Program-made: the position numbers and the translations under genes | Assembly: GCF_031585635.1 (NCBI RefSeq) | Contig: NZ_CP134195.1 | Span: forward strand, 992,001 to 1,056,000 | Origin: Paraburkholderia sp. FT54 | GTDB taxonomy: Bacteria > Pseudomonadota > Gammaproteobacteria > Burkholderiales > Burkholderiaceae | DNA: 64,000 nt | Direction of reading: 5' to 3' | Shown here: in pieces, positions 16,446-28,420 of the stretch | How positions within the stretch are numbered: position 1 is the stretch's first letter | Layout of the letters: every line of letters starts with the position of its first letter | Notes under the pieces: model-generated | Seen by the model: the letters and a program-made list of their open reading frames with translations, nothing else | The model's database searches: none | What the model was told of the DNA's origin: nothing

Positions 16446-16805
16446 TTAAGGCTTCGCCGTGTGCCACATGTCCTTGAAGCCTTCTCCCTTCATGTCTCCC
16501 GCCTGCTTGTCCGCCGCATAGCGATACAGCGGATGGCCCTTGTATGCCCATTGCTGCTTGCCGTCGGCGCCGGCGATCAAGGTCCAGTCACCAGACGGCT
16601 TGTCCGACGCGCTAGCCGTGGCCGCTGGCCAGTAGTTCATGCAGCCGCCGGTGCAGGCGCTTACGCCGGGCGTCGTGTCCTTGTCGAAGGTGTAGAGCGT
16701 CATGCCGTCCGCAGTGACGAAGCGCCCGTCGACGATTTTCGGCGCCTCTGCGAATGCGCTTTGTTGCAGTGCGAGGAGGGCGAGGCAGAAGAGAGTCTTG
16801 CGCAT
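16446..16805 (-). CDS. Secreted COG4315-type repeat protein
   Basis: 119 residues from the ATG at 16805, which has AGGAGCCC upstream; the longer open frame is unlikely to be translated. A signal peptide (MRKTLFCLALLALQQSAFA) precedes two copies of the family's motif: FVTADGMTLYTFDKD followed by CTGGCMNYWPAA, then GKQQWAYKGHPLYRYAAD with GEGFKDMWHTA. Proteins of this type are small periplasmic or secreted beta-rich proteins of unknown role, usually called 'secreted repeat protein with Y-X4-D motif'. It lacks a lipobox cysteine at the cleavage site, so it is not obviously a lipoprotein. Confidence 0.85.
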   Translation of the reverse strand: MRKTLFCLALLALQQSAFAEAPKIVDGRFVTADGMTLYTFDKDTTPGVSACTGGCMNYWPAATASASDKPSGDWTLIAGADGKQQWAYKGHPLYRYAADKQAGDMKGEGFKDMWHTAKP

Positions 16806-17002
16806 GATGTGGGCTCCTGATTTTGGTGTTGGTCTCACGCGAGCACGGCGTGCGTGCGCGTGAGGATCAAACGACTGAGCGGATGCTTTTATTCCAATCA
16901 CTACTTCGCGAGAGGATCGGGATGGGGTCCGTCAGGGAGCAGTACTGGGATGAGATAAGAATAGTGCGGGAAAGAGCGCAGCGGGAAGGACGCGGGGGAT
17001 AA

Positions 17003-17039
17003 GAAAAAACCCGCAAGCAGCAGACTGCTTACGGGTTTC
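17003..17039 (-). terminator. Rho-independent terminator of ssrA
   Basis: Read on the minus strand, AAACCCGTAAGCAG and CTGCTTGCGGGTTT pair almost perfectly and are followed by six T. It lies 36 bases after the CCA end of tmRNA. Confidence 0.9.
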
Positions 17040-17074
17040 AGGTGAGACTTGATGGTGCGGCGTGAAACGTGTTC

Positions 17075-17444
17075 TGGTGGAGGCGGCGGGAATCGAACCC
17101 GCGTCCAGAAGCACTCTACGACCAGTTCTACATGTTTAGTTCTGTCATTTGATTTAACCGTAGTGACGCGGACGAACACGCTGCACGACGGCGATTCACT
17201 AATTTTTCGACCCGGATGTCGTGACACCACCAAGGCTTAACTGACGTATATGACCTCTGTCGGTATTGCTACCGGTCTTGCGACTCTAGCCCGTCAGTGA
17301 ACTAGGCAGAGGACGGCGGCCCTTAGGCTGCCAGTGCGAACGTATCGTCGTTTGCAGTTACGTTTTTCCCATTGATTAACGAGGTGACGGGTCCTCGACA
17401 TGCCCTAGCCGCTTCGCAACCCCTGTCGAAACCAGGTCGCCCCC
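17075..17444 (-). ncRNA. ssrA: Transfer-messenger RNA (tmRNA)
   Basis: One-piece tmRNA of about 370 nt that rescues stalled ribosomes with SmpB. The 5' GGGGGCG pairs with 3' CGCCTCC to form the acceptor stem, and the CCA end is encoded (17075-17077). The T arm GGGTTCGATTCCCGCC is intact. The tag frame lies at 17323-17355 on the minus strand (resume codon GCA) and reads ANDDTFALAA then TAA, the tag expected for Burkholderia-like bacteria. A terminator follows. Confidence 0.96.
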
Positions 17445-17479
17445 GCGGTTCGTTGCTCAAGTTTCTGAGCCAAGCGAAG

Positions 17480-17485
17480 ATTTTA
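17480..17485 (-). promoter_or_regulatory. Possible -10 box of ssrA
   Basis: TAAAAT (minus strand) lies about 36 bases before the mature tmRNA 5' end, leaving room for a short 5' leader normally removed by RNase P. No good -35 hexamer is visible. Confidence 0.35.
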
Positions 17486-17560
17486 CAATAGATTGACGGC
17501 CACGTCCTGACTCATTGGCGTGGCTGGCGCGGCGGCTTGGCTTTATCCGCCGCCTGCGCT

Positions 17561-18274
17561 TCAGTCGAGGTCGCGCAGCAGCCTCTGCAATTCAGCCGGC
17601 GACTGGACGACGTGTTGCGCGTGCCATTGTGTCGGCGGAATATCGTTGCCGCAGTAGCCGTATGCCGCCGCGACCGTCTTCATGCCGGCGGCGAAACCCG
17701 CCTGCACGTCGCGCAGATCGTCGCCGACGTAGACGATGCGCTCCGGCACCACGCCCAGTTCACGCGCGGCGTGCAGCAACGGCGCCGGGTGTGGTTTCGA
17801 ATGCGGCGTCGTGTCGCCGCTCACGATACAACCCGCCCGCTCTTCGAGGCCGAGTTGCGCGATCAGCGGCTCGGTGAGCCGTGCAACCTTGTTCGTGACG
17901 ATGCCCCATCGCACGCCGCGTGCGTCCAACTCGTCGAGCAATTCCGGGATGCCCGGAAACAGCGTGGTCTCGATGCACAGGTCTGCTTCGTAGTTGGCGA
18001 GAAACTCCTCGCGCATCGACGCGAACTCGTGACTATCGGGGCCGATCCCAAACGCACCGCCGATCAGCCCGCGCGCGCCTGCCGACGCAAGCGGGCGCAG
18101 ATCTTCGAGCGGCACCATCTCCAGCCCGCGATCGTGGCGCATCTTGTTGACGGCGGCCGCGAGGTCGGGTGCCGTGTCGGCTAGCGTGCCGTCGAGGTCG
18201 AACAGGACGGCTTGGCAAAGACCGAGTGCGTCTTCGTTGTCTTCGCGTTGGGGCAGGGGCGTGGGATCGCTCAT
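17561..18274 (-). CDS. mupP: HAD phosphatase: probable MurNAc 6-phosphate phosphatase MupP (Gph family)
   Basis: 237 residues, HAD superfamily. Motif I is AVLFDLDGTLADTAPDL, motif II WGIVTNK, motif III a Lys in SKPHPAPLLHAA, and motif IV IVYVGDDLRDVQAG. Automatic annotation would say phosphoglycolate phosphatase. However, details such as MRHDRGL, SAGARGLIGGAFGI, QLGLEERAG and VAAAYGYC, and the position beside ubiG near gyrA, match Pseudomonas MupP. That enzyme dephosphorylates MurNAc-6-phosphate in peptidoglycan recycling. It follows ubiG by 31 bases in the same operon. Phosphoglycolate remains an alternative substrate. Confidence 0.75.
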   Translation of the reverse strand: MSDPTPLPQREDNEDALGLCQAVLFDLDGTLADTAPDLAAAVNKMRHDRGLEMVPLEDLRPLASAGARGLIGGAFGIGPDSHEFASMREEFLANYEADLCIETTLFPGIPELLDELDARGVRWGIVTNKVARLTEPLIAQLGLEERAGCIVSGDTTPHSKPHPAPLLHAARELGVVPERIVYVGDDLRDVQAGFAAGMKTVAAAYGYCGNDIPPTQWHAQHVVQSPAELQRLLRDLD

Positions 18275-18305
18275 TGATTCAATAGGTCCGGCAGGTCGGG
18301 GCGGA

Positions 18306-19004
18306 TCAGAAGTCGCGTCGGCAGGCGAGCATGTAATTCACGCTCGTGTCGGCGGACAGCATGAAATGCTTGCTGAGCGGGTTATAGACGATGCCCTTGA
18401 TATTGGCCGTGTGCAGGTCGGCCGCGCGCACAAAGCTCGCCAATTCCGACGGGCGAATGAAGCGCGCGTAGTCGTGCGTGCCCTTGGGCAGCATTCGCGC
18501 GATGTATTCGGCGCCGATCACGGCGAACAGGTACGACTTCACGTTGCGGTTCAACGTGGAAAAGAACACCCAGCCGCCGGGTTTCACCAGCGTCTTGCAT
18601 GCCTCGACGATGGCGGCTGGCCGAGGCACGTGCTCCAGCATTTCCATGCAGGTCACGACGTCGTACGTACCCGGTTCGCGGGCGGCGAGCGCCTCGGCGG
18701 CGATTTCTTCGTAATCGACAGTTACGCCACTTTCAAGGCTGTGAAGATCGGCCACGCCCAAAGCTTGGGTTGACAGGTCGATGCCCTTCACGTGCGCGCC
18801 CAGGCCGGCCATCGACTCGGACAGAATGCCGCCGCCGCAACCGATGTCCAGCACGGTCTTGCCCGCGAGATGCGCGTGCGTGTCGATCCAGTTCAGGCGA
18901 ATGGGATTGAGCTCGTGCAACGGCTTGAATTCGGCATTCGGGTCCCACCAACGATGCGCAAGGTCGCTAAATTTCTGCAGTTCGTGGGGATCGGCGTTGG
19001 TCAT
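18306..19004 (-). CDS. ubiG: Ubiquinone biosynthesis O-methyltransferase
   Basis: 232 residues, the usual length. It uses S-adenosylmethionine to perform both O-methylations of the ubiquinone ring. The opening [20 protein letters not shown] and the SAM-binding [16 protein letters not shown] (about 50-65) are diagnostic, as are the downstream [15 protein letters not shown] and [20 protein letters not shown]. The C-terminal amphipathic region ([11 protein letters not shown]) is typical of the membrane-associating part. It is upstream of the mupP/gph-like gene and downstream of the ompA-type gene, a common betaproteobacterial arrangement. Confidence 0.96.
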   Translation of the reverse strand: MTNADPHELQKFSDLAHRWWDPNAEFKPLHELNPIRLNWIDTHAHLAGKTVLDIGCGGGILSESMAGLGAHVKGIDLSTQALGVADLHSLESGVTVDYEEIAAEALAAREPGTYDVVTCMEMLEHVPRPAAIVEACKTLVKPGGWVFFSTLNRNVKSYLFAVIGAEYIARMLPKGTHDYARFIRPSELASFVRAADLHTANIKGIVYNPLSKHFMLSADTSVNYMLACRRDF

Positions 19005-19147
19005 GGCGGAAGCTGCCTCGAAGAAAGCGGTGAGCGGGCGCTCGAGGATAAACCCTGAGTATATAGGGCGAGAGACGGGGCAGCAAAATGCCCTCCCTCG
19101 AGGTCCGCCCGCTGCCGGCGCGCGACAACGCGCTAGCGGCCGGACAT

Positions 19148-19175
19148 AAAAAAAGCCCCGCCGAAGCGGGGCTTT
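19148..19175 (-). terminator. Rho-independent terminator after the OmpA-family gene
   Basis: On the minus strand AAAGCCCCGC pairs with GCGGGGCTTT around a TTCG-type loop, followed by T7. It separates the ompA gene from ubiG. Confidence 0.9.
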
Positions 19176-19196
19176 GATACTGCGGTATTGTGTTGC

Positions 19197-19844
19197 TTAC
19201 TGCTTCGAAGTACCGACAACTTCGACTTCCACGCGACGATCCGGTGCGAGGCAGGCGATGAGTTGCTTGCGGTTCTTCTGGTTGCAACCGGTCGTAACCG
19301 GGTTGCGCTTGCCCTTGCCTTCCGTATAGATACGGTTGGATTCGATGCCCTTGCTGACGAGGTATGCCTTCACAGCTTGAGCACGGCGCAGCGACAGACG
19401 GTCGTTGTACTTGTCCGAACCGATACGGTCCGTGTAACCCGTTGCGACGACGACTTCGAGGTTCAGCGCGCCGATCTTCGATGCCAGATCGTCCAGCTTT
19501 TCCTTGCCAGCCGGCTTCAGGATTGCCTTGTCAAAGTCGAACAGTGCGTCAGCTTGATACGTAATCTTCTGGCTCGTAATAGCCGGTGCAGGTGCGACCG
19601 GAGCCGGCGGAGTCGGAGCTTGAGCAACCAGAGCGCCATCGCACTTTGCGTTGGCCGTTGCCGGCGTCCAGAATGCATCGCGCCAGCACAGCTCGTTCGT
19701 GCCGTTCATCCACACGTATTCGCCGGTACCATTCACCCAGTTGTCGTTCGTAGCTTGTCGCGACGCCGGCACCGACTGTGCCATGGCGGATGCAGCCATA
19801 ACCGCGGTAGCTGCAATGAACGCGAGCTTTGAAAGTTTATTCAT
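19197..19844 (-). CDS. OmpA-family outer membrane / peptidoglycan-binding protein
   Basis: 215 residues. A signal peptide (MNKLSKLAFIAATAVMAASAMA) is followed by a short domain with WVNGTGEYVWMNGTNELCWR and a Pro/Ala hinge (APTPPAPVAPAPA). The C-terminal OmpA domain (about 95-215) has ALFDFDKAILKPAGKEKLDD, ATGYTDRIGSDKYNDRLSLR and two cysteines near the end, which should grip peptidoglycan. There is no eight-stranded OmpA barrel, so it is an OmpA-like periplasmic/outer-membrane linker. Heavy use of optimal codons and a lone strong terminator suggest a highly expressed monocistronic gene. Confidence 0.9.
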   Translation of the reverse strand: MNKLSKLAFIAATAVMAASAMAQSVPASRQATNDNWVNGTGEYVWMNGTNELCWRDAFWTPATANAKCDGALVAQAPTPPAPVAPAPAITSQKITYQADALFDFDKAILKPAGKEKLDDLASKIGALNLEVVVATGYTDRIGSDKYNDRLSLRRAQAVKAYLVSKGIESNRIYTEGKGKRNPVTTGCNQKNRKQLIACLAPDRRVEVEVVGTSKQ

Positions 19845-20329
19845 ATTTCTCCTCTCGAAATTGAGATTACCGCAGGTTTACTGCGAGCCTGTTGACGAAG
19901 ACAAGTCATACATTGCTCGAAGTATAACATCGGTGTAGAACAAAAAACGTGCTGTGTAGACTTCGAGCAGTGTCTAACTCTTTGTGCGTTGGCATTTTGC
20001 CATATCGTTCCCTTCCAACGATAAAAAAATCTGCCCCCCATCAAATCACCCTCCAATTGTGGTGCATGCGCAACAGAAGCAATTCCCTGGAGGCTCCGCC
20101 AGTCATGGCTGAGCGGCGAATTGCCTCACGCACGAATCGAGCCTGATCGGACCAGAAATGGACGCCGAGGAACGCTTCGCTTGCATTCCACTAATAGGTA
20201 TACGCACCTTCGCCGGGAGCGGATTCGCGGCATGTTAGAATCGCGTGATGCGTTGCGCCTGCAATGCTTACGCGAAGGCGCGGCGAAGTGAAGTTAAGCC
20301 GTCGTCTTGGCACGTAAAAGATACGGATA
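19845..20329. other. Divergent intergenic region, ompA-type gene / gyrA
   Basis: 485 bases with no confident gene. On the minus strand TATACT (19921-19926) is a plausible -10 for the ompA gene, about 80 bases before its ATG. On the plus strand TAGAAT (20236-20241) is a plausible -10 for gyrA. A 50-codon open stretch at 20041-20190 on the minus strand has no start codon near its beginning. The leader of the ompA gene is A/T-rich, including a poly-T tract. Confidence 0.5.
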
Positions 20330-22954
<2,625 letters not shown>

Positions 22955-23074
22955 TTCGCGTCAGCGTCTTACAGTCTCAGTGATTAGTTGAAAGCTGCGC
23001 CGGGAATAATGACGTGTCGGGCTGATACGTGTCCCGCGCGGCTTGCTGCTCAAGTTCATTTCTATTAGGGAGTA

Positions 23075-23680
23075 ATGATGCAAAAACGATTCAAACAACT
23101 GATGTTGCTGGCTGCCCTCGTGCCGACCTTTGCCATGGCTCAAGCGCTTCAGAGCTCGGCTCCGGCGGCTCCGGCTGCTGCCGCAGCACCGGTTGATCCG
23201 GCCAAGCAGGCTGCAATCAAGGACCTGTTGGACGCAATCGACGCGCAGAAGCTCGTCGGCGCGATCGGCAACAGCGCCCAGATGCAAGCCAAGCAGCTGG
23301 TCCCGGCTATCCTGTCGGACGCGCTGAGCGAAAACAAGACGATGACGGACAAGCAGAAGCAGGCTTCCGTCCCGACGCTGCAAAAGAATGCAGTGCCGAA
23401 GCTGGTTGACGGCGCAGGTCAGGTGTTCGCAACGGACAGTTTCCGTCAAGACGCCATGCAAGCTCAGTACGACGCTTACGCGAAGTACTACAGCACGTCG
23501 GAAATCAAAGATCTGACGACGTTCTACAAGAGCCCGACCGGCCGCAAGTTCATCCAGGTGCAAGACCAGGTTGGCCGCGACGTCGTGAACGGCTTGATGC
23601 AAAAGTACATGCCGCAGTCGATCAAGGCAACGCGTGACCAGGCCGACAAGGAAGTCGCTTCGGTCAAGCCGGCCAAGTAA
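23075..23680 (+). CDS. Secreted DUF2059 domain protein
   Basis: 201 residues; an ATG three bases later is equally possible, and AGGGAG lies just upstream. A signal peptide (KQLMLLAALVPTFAMA) and an Ala/Pro spacer precede the helical DUF2059 domain. There the motifs YDAYAKYYSTSEIKDLTTFY and KSPTGRKFIQVQDQVGRD match the family pattern 'Y...f...El..l..Fy.sp.G.k'. Proteins of this family are periplasmic and of unknown function. It sits between gyrA and serC in related genomes too, as far as I recall. Confidence 0.85.
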   Translation: MMQKRFKQLMLLAALVPTFAMAQALQSSAPAAPAAAAAPVDPAKQAAIKDLLDAIDAQKLVGAIGNSAQMQAKQLVPAILSDALSENKTMTDKQKQASVPTLQKNAVPKLVDGAGQVFATDSFRQDAMQAQYDAYAKYYSTSEIKDLTTFYKSPTGRKFIQVQDQVGRDVVNGLMQKYMPQSIKATRDQADKEVASVKPAK

Positions 23681-23786
23681 CTCCAAAGCCGAAAGGCTGC
23701 GCTGACATCGCGCCAGCCGCCGCCTGGCAGGCCCGCCGTGGAATGATGGCGCGCCGGGTTTGGCGGCTTGGCGGTGACAATGCGAT

Positions 23787-23828
23787 AATGGCCGTTTGCG
23801 CACACGCGCGGACGGCCATTTTCTTTTT
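23787..23828 (+). terminator. Terminator after the DUF2059 gene
   Basis: AATGGCCGT (23787-23795) pairs with ACGGCCATT (23812-23820) around a GC-rich loop that can itself fold, followed by TTCTTTTT. A possible serC promoter (TTGGCG at 23760, GATAAT at 23784, spacer 18) ends right at the left arm, so the hairpin may instead lie in the serC leader. Confidence 0.65.
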
Positions 23829-23971
23829 CGGCGCGAAATGGTCCGAACCCGTGTCGGAAAATCGCGCCGGCAATATCGGGTTGCCAGCTTCACGGTGATT
23901 GTTCGCCCGGCTGCCAGCTTCGCCGATCTTTGCGCGATTTTCTTTTTTGCGCCTGCTTCCAGGATCTCACG

Positions 23972-25054
23972 ATGCGCGTCTTTAATTTCTCCGCCGGCCC
24001 TGCGGCCATGCCCGAAGAAGTACTGCGTCAAGCCGCCGGCGAAATGCTCGATTGGCAAGGCAGCGGTATGAGCGTGATGGAAATGAGCCATCGCGGGAAA
24101 GAGTTCATGTCGATCCACGAGGAAGCGCTCGTCGACCTGCGTGACTTGCTCGATGTGCCCGCCAGCCATCGCATCCTGTTCCTGCAAGGCGGCGGTCTCG
24201 GCGAGAACGCGATCGTGCCGATGAATCTGATGGGCGCGAAGCCGCGCGCGGATTTCGTCGTGACGGGTTCGTGGTCGCAGAAGTCGCTGAAGGAAGCGCA
24301 GAGGTACGGCACCGTGCATCTGGCGGCGAGCGGCCAGACGGCCGAGGGTTTCACCCGCGCGCCGGCGCGCTCCGAATGGCAACTGTCGGACGACCCGGCG
24401 TACGTGCATCTGTGCACGAACGAGACGATCCACGGCGTCGAGACGTTCGAGATTCCCGATCTCGGCGATATTCCGCTGGTGGCCGACGCCTCGTCGCACA
24501 TCCTGTCGCGTCCCATGGACATCGCCAAATACGGCGTGCTGTTCGGCGGCGCGCAGAAGAATATCGGCATGGCCGGCGTGACGGTGGTGATCGTGCGCGA
24601 AGACTTGCTGGATCGCGCGCAGTCGATCTGCCCGTCGGCGTTCGAATGGAAGACCGTCGCCGAGAACAATTCGATGTACAACACGCCGCCCACCTATGCG
24701 ATCTACATCGCCGGGCTGGTGTTTAAATGGTTGAAGAAGCAGGGCGGCCTTGCCGCAATGGAAGCGCGTAATGTCGAGAAGTCGAAGCTGCTGTACGACA
24801 CGATCGACTCGAGCAGCTTCTATCTGAACAAGGTCGAACGCGGCTCGCGCTCGCGGATGAACGTACCGTTCTTCCTCGCGGACGAGTCGCGCAATGAAGA
24901 TTTCCTGGCCGGCGCGAAAGCGCGGGGAATGGTGCAGCTAAAGGGCCACAAGTCCGTCGGCGGCATGCGGGCGTCGATTTATAACGCCGTCCCGCTCGAG
25001 GGCGTCAAAGCGCTTGTCGAATACATGAAGGAATTCGAACAGCGCAGCGCCTGA
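23972..25054 (+). CDS. serC: Phosphoserine aminotransferase
   Basis: 360 residues from the ATG at 23972 ([18 protein letters not shown]); the upstream open frame is not conserved-looking. It converts 3-phosphohydroxypyruvate and glutamate to phosphoserine, and serves pyridoxal phosphate synthesis. The PLP lysine is K196 in [13 protein letters not shown]; other family motifs are [17 protein letters not shown] and [14 protein letters not shown]. First gene of the serC-pheA-hisC-tyrA-aroA-cmk run, linking serine and aromatic amino acid synthesis. Confidence 0.97.
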   Translation: MRVFNFSAGPAAMPEEVLRQAAGEMLDWQGSGMSVMEMSHRGKEFMSIHEEALVDLRDLLDVPASHRILFLQGGGLGENAIVPMNLMGAKPRADFVVTGSWSQKSLKEAQRYGTVHLAASGQTAEGFTRAPARSEWQLSDDPAYVHLCTNETIHGVETFEIPDLGDIPLVADASSHILSRPMDIAKYGVLFGGAQKNIGMAGVTVVIVREDLLDRAQSICPSAFEWKTVAENNSMYNTPPTYAIYIAGLVFKWLKKQGGLAAMEARNVEKSKLLYDTIDSSSFYLNKVERGSRSRMNVPFFLADESRNEDFLAGAKARGMVQLKGHKSVGGMRASIYNAVPLEGVKALVEYMKEFEQRSA

Positions 25055-25132
25055 GCCACACTGGCTAGCGGGCGCGCGCATCCTTTCCAGCACGCATTTT
25101 TGCAGCAGCTACCGGCAGGGCCGTTTTCACGC

Positions 25133-26215
25133 ATGGACGACGAACTCAATACCCGACTCAAACCTCTTCGCGAACGCATCGACGCGCTCGACGCGCAGTT
25201 GATCGCGCTCCTCAATCAGCGCGCCGCGGTGGCGCTCGAAGTGGGCGAGGTCAAGAAGCATTTCAACGCGCCGGTGTTCCGGCCGGAGCGCGAGCAGCAG
25301 GTGATCGCGCGTCTGCAGGACATGAGCGAAGGGCCGCTCGCGAGCGAGCATATCAGCGCGATCTGGCGCGAGATCATGGCCGCGAGCCGCGCGCTCGAGA
25401 AGACCATCAAGGCCGCGTACCTCGGCCCGGTCGGCACTTACAGCGAACAGGCAATGCACGAGTACTTCGGTCAATCGATCGAAGGACTGGCGTGTCCGTC
25501 GATCGACGAAGTGTTCCGCTCGGTCGAAGCCGGCGCCGCGGAATTCGGCGTCGTGCCGGTCGAGAATTCGACCGAAGGCGCGGTGTCGCGCACGCTCGAT
25601 CTGCTGCTGCAAACGCAACTCACGATCGGCGGCGAGCTGGCTTTGCCGATCCACCACAATCTGTTGACGCTGAACGGCGGCCTCACGGGCGTGACGCGCG
25701 TGTGCGCGCACGCGCAGGCGCTTGCCCAGTGTCAGCGCTGGCTGTCGAGCAACGCGCCGCATCTGGAGCGCCAGGCCGTATCGAGTAACGCGGAAGCGGC
25801 ACGCATGGCAGCGGAAGACCCGACCGTCGCGGCAATCGCCGGCGATCGTGCGGCGACCCACTACGGCCTGCAAGTGGCGTATGCGCTGATTCAGGACGAT
25901 CCGCACAACCGCACGCGTTTCGTGATGATCGGCAAGCAGCCGGCCGGCCCGAGCGGTTATGACCAGACGTCGCTGATCGTGTCGGTAGTGAACGAGCCGG
26001 GCGCGATGGTCAAGCTGCTGGAGCCGCTGGCGCGTCACAGCGTCTCCATGACGCGCTTCGAATCGCGTCCGGCGCGCGTCGGCACGTGGGAGTATTACTT
26101 CTACATCGACGTCGAAGGCCATCGCGACGATCCGGCGGTTGCCGCCGCGCTTACCGAACTCGGCGAGAAGGCTGCGTTCCTGAAGATTCTGGGCTCGTAT
26201 CCGCGCGCCCGCTAA
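25133..26215 (+). CDS. pheA: Bifunctional chorismate mutase / prephenate dehydratase
   Basis: 360 residues from the ATG at 25133. Residues about 1-90 are an AroQ chorismate mutase (LKPLRERIDALDAQLIALLN, VFRPEREQQVI). Residues about 95-275 are prephenate dehydratase (YLGPVGTYSEQAMHEYFG, VVPVENSTEGAVSRTLDLL, DDPHNRTRFVMIG with the TRF motif). The end is an ACT domain (NEPGAMVKLLEPLARHSVSM and FESRPARVGTWEYYFYID) that binds phenylalanine for feedback inhibition. It converts chorismate through prephenate to phenylpyruvate. Second gene of the aromatic operon. Confidence 0.97.
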   Translation: MDDELNTRLKPLRERIDALDAQLIALLNQRAAVALEVGEVKKHFNAPVFRPEREQQVIARLQDMSEGPLASEHISAIWREIMAASRALEKTIKAAYLGPVGTYSEQAMHEYFGQSIEGLACPSIDEVFRSVEAGAAEFGVVPVENSTEGAVSRTLDLLLQTQLTIGGELALPIHHNLLTLNGGLTGVTRVCAHAQALAQCQRWLSSNAPHLERQAVSSNAEAARMAAEDPTVAAIAGDRAATHYGLQVAYALIQDDPHNRTRFVMIGKQPAGPSGYDQTSLIVSVVNEPGAMVKLLEPLARHSVSMTRFESRPARVGTWEYYFYIDVEGHRDDPAVAAALTELGEKAAFLKILGSYPRAR

Positions 26216-26294
26216 TGACAGTCAAGCGGCGGCCCGTGGCATCCCGGCCGCGTCCGCCGCGCATTCAATTACTCATAGTCGTTCGGAGATTCTC

Positions 26295-27407
26295 ATGACA
26301 GCGTCTTTCGGTCCTTCCTACGTGCGCGCCATTGCGCCTTACATCGCAGGCAAACCGATTTCGGAAGTGGCCCGCGAGTTCGGTCTGGACGAAGCGACCA
26401 TCGTGAAACTCGCGTCGAACGAGAATCCGCTCGGCATGCCGGAGTCGGCGCAGCGTGCCATGGCGCAGGCCGCCAGCGAGCTGGGCCGCTACCCGGACGC
26501 GAATGCGTTCGAGTTGAAGGCCGCGCTGAGCGAGCGCTACGGCGTGCCGGCCGATTGGATCACACTCGGCAACGGCAGCAACGACATCCTCGAAATCGCC
26601 GCGCACGCGTTTGTGGAAAAGGGCCAGTCGATCGTCTATGCACAGTATTCGTTCGCGGTTTACGCGTTGGCCACGCAAGGCCTGGGCGCGCGCGCGATCG
26701 TCGTGCCGGCGGTCAAATACGGTCATGACCTCGACGCGATGCTCGCGGCCATCACCGACGACACGCGCCTGATTTTCGTCGCCAACCCGAATAACCCGAC
26801 GGGTACGTTCATCGAAGGACCGAAGCTCGAAGCGTTTCTCGACAAGGTGCCGCGCAATGTGGCCGTCGTGCTCGACGAGGCGTACACGGAATATCTGCCG
26901 GAAGAAAAGCGCTACGACTCGATCGCGTGGGTGCGTCGCTATCCGAATCTGCTGGTGTCGCGCACGTTCTCGAAGGCGTTTGGCCTGGCCGGTTTGCGCG
27001 TGGGCTTCGCGATCGCGCAGCCTGAGTTGACCGATCTGCTGAATCGCCTGCGTCAGCCGTTCAACGTGAACACGCTCGCGCAAGCCGCGGCGATCGCCGC
27101 GCTGAACGACAAGGCCTTTCTGGAAAAGAGCGCGGCGTTGAACGCGCGAGGCTATCGCCGCTTGACCGAAGCGTTCGACAAGCTCGGCCTGGAGTATGTG
27201 CCGTCGGATGGCAATTTCGTGCTGGTGCGCGTCGGCAACGACGACGCGGCCGGTAACCGCGTCAACCTGGAGTTGCTGAAGCAGGGCGTGATCGTGCGCC
27301 CGGTTGGCAACTACGGTTTGCCGCAATGGCTGCGCGTCACGATCGGCCTGCCGGAAGAAAACGAAGCATTTATTGCGGCGCTCGAAAAGACGCTTGCCAC
27401 CCCGTAA
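26295..27407 (+). CDS. hisC: Histidinol-phosphate / aromatic aminotransferase (HisC2 type)
   Basis: 370 residues, class I/II PLP aminotransferase of the HisC family: VKLASNENPLGMPESAQRAM, WITLGNGSNDILEIAAHAF, VANPNNPTGTF, and the PLP lysine in SRTFSKAFGLAGLRVGFA. Placement between pheA and tyrA suggests that in vivo it may also transaminate phenylpyruvate or 4-hydroxyphenylpyruvate (HisC2/aromatic aminotransferase), not only imidazole-acetol phosphate. No other his genes are present here. ATG at 26295 is preceded by GGAG. Confidence 0.93.
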   Translation: MTASFGPSYVRAIAPYIAGKPISEVAREFGLDEATIVKLASNENPLGMPESAQRAMAQAASELGRYPDANAFELKAALSERYGVPADWITLGNGSNDILEIAAHAFVEKGQSIVYAQYSFAVYALATQGLGARAIVVPAVKYGHDLDAMLAAITDDTRLIFVANPNNPTGTFIEGPKLEAFLDKVPRNVAVVLDEAYTEYLPEEKRYDSIAWVRRYPNLLVSRTFSKAFGLAGLRVGFAIAQPELTDLLNRLRQPFNVNTLAQAAAIAALNDKAFLEKSAALNARGYRRLTEAFDKLGLEYVPSDGNFVLVRVGNDDAAGNRVNLELLKQGVIVRPVGNYGLPQWLRVTIGLPEENEAFIAALEKTLATP

Positions 27408-27459
27408 GCGATAACCCTTGACCCGCGCGCCTCGTCAGCATGAAAGGCGCGCTTTATCT

Positions 27460-28401
27460 GTGACCGACGTGGCCGTGTTTTCTTTTAACAAGCTGGTAAT
27501 TTTCGGTGTCGGCCTGATCGGCGGATCGCTCGCGCGCGCGTTACGCGAGCAGGGCGAGGTCGAGGGGGCCCGCAAGGTGATCGGTGTGGGGCGTTCCATC
27601 GCATCCACCGAGCGTGCTCTGGAATTGAGCGTGATCGACGTTTCGGCGGCGTTGAACGACGACGCCTCGCTGCGTGAAGCGCTGTCCGGCGCCGACTTCG
27701 TGTTGCTGGCCGCGCCCGTCGCGCAGACCCAACCGCTGCTCGAACGCATCGCGCCGTTTCTCGATGCTGCCACGATCGTCACCGACGCCGGCAGCACCAA
27801 ATCGGACGTGGTCGCCGCAGCCCGCACGGCGCTCGGCGCGCGCATCGGCCAGTTCGTGCCTGGGCATCCGATTGCCGGCCGCGAGGCAAGCGGCGTGGAT
27901 GCGGCCTTGCCCGACTTGTATGTGGGCCGCAATGTCGTGCTGTGCCCGCTGCCTGAGAACGCACCGGCCGACGTGGAGCGCGTCGCGGCAATGTGGCGCG
28001 CCACCGGCGCGCTCGTGCGCAACATGGCGCCCGAGCAGCACGACCGCGTGTTCGCGTCGGTCAGCCATTTGCCACACGTGCTCTCGTTCGCGCTGGTCGA
28101 GCACATTCTCAGTTCGCCCGACGCCGCGCTGAAATTCTCGTTTGCCGCGGGCGGTTTCCGCGACTTCACGCGGATTGCCGCGTCGAGCCCGGAAATGTGG
28201 CGCGACGTGTGCGTCGCCAATCGCGTCGCGCTGCTCGACGAACTCGACGCCTACACGGCGGTGCTCGCGCGCTTGCGCGTGGCCATCGAAGCCGCCGACG
28301 GCGCCGCGCTCGAAAGCGTGTTCGCGCGCTCGCGCGTGGCGCGCACGGAATGGCAGGAACAGCGCGCTGGCGGCGTCGCCAATACCGACGCGTCGAAATA
28401 A
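27460..28401 (+). CDS. tyrA: Prephenate dehydrogenase
   Basis: About 313 residues if it starts at the GTG at 27460 ([16 protein letters not shown]); a TTG at 27418 would add 14 residues of dubious sequence. NAD(P)-binding [19 protein letters not shown] at the N-terminus, [17 protein letters not shown] and [15 protein letters not shown] (substrate binding), and [16 protein letters not shown] are all diagnostic. It oxidatively decarboxylates prephenate to 4-hydroxyphenylpyruvate for tyrosine. It is monofunctional: no chorismate mutase or ACT domain is fused. Operon member between hisC and aroA. Confidence 0.93.
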   Translation: MTDVAVFSFNKLVIFGVGLIGGSLARALREQGEVEGARKVIGVGRSIASTERALELSVIDVSAALNDDASLREALSGADFVLLAAPVAQTQPLLERIAPFLDAATIVTDAGSTKSDVVAAARTALGARIGQFVPGHPIAGREASGVDAALPDLYVGRNVVLCPLPENAPADVERVAAMWRATGALVRNMAPEQHDRVFASVSHLPHVLSFALVEHILSSPDAALKFSFAAGGFRDFTRIAASSPEMWRDVCVANRVALLDELDAYTAVLARLRVAIEAADGAALESVFARSRVARTEWQEQRAGGVANTDASK

Positions 28402-28420
28402 CCGGAAACTGGACTCAATC

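Noticed and set aside
17049-17240. Small ORFs overlapping the tmRNA region
   Set aside because: The sequence is fully explained by ssrA and its terminator.
20041-20190. 50-codon open stretch on the minus strand between the ompA-type gene and gyrA
   Set aside because: The translation looks fairly protein-like but has no start codon near its beginning, an in-frame stop just upstream and no homologue I know. It may be a decayed gene end or chance.
22961-24499. 512-codon minus-strand frame from the DUF2059 gene into serC
   Set aside because: It spans two real genes and a terminator, so it is not one coding unit.
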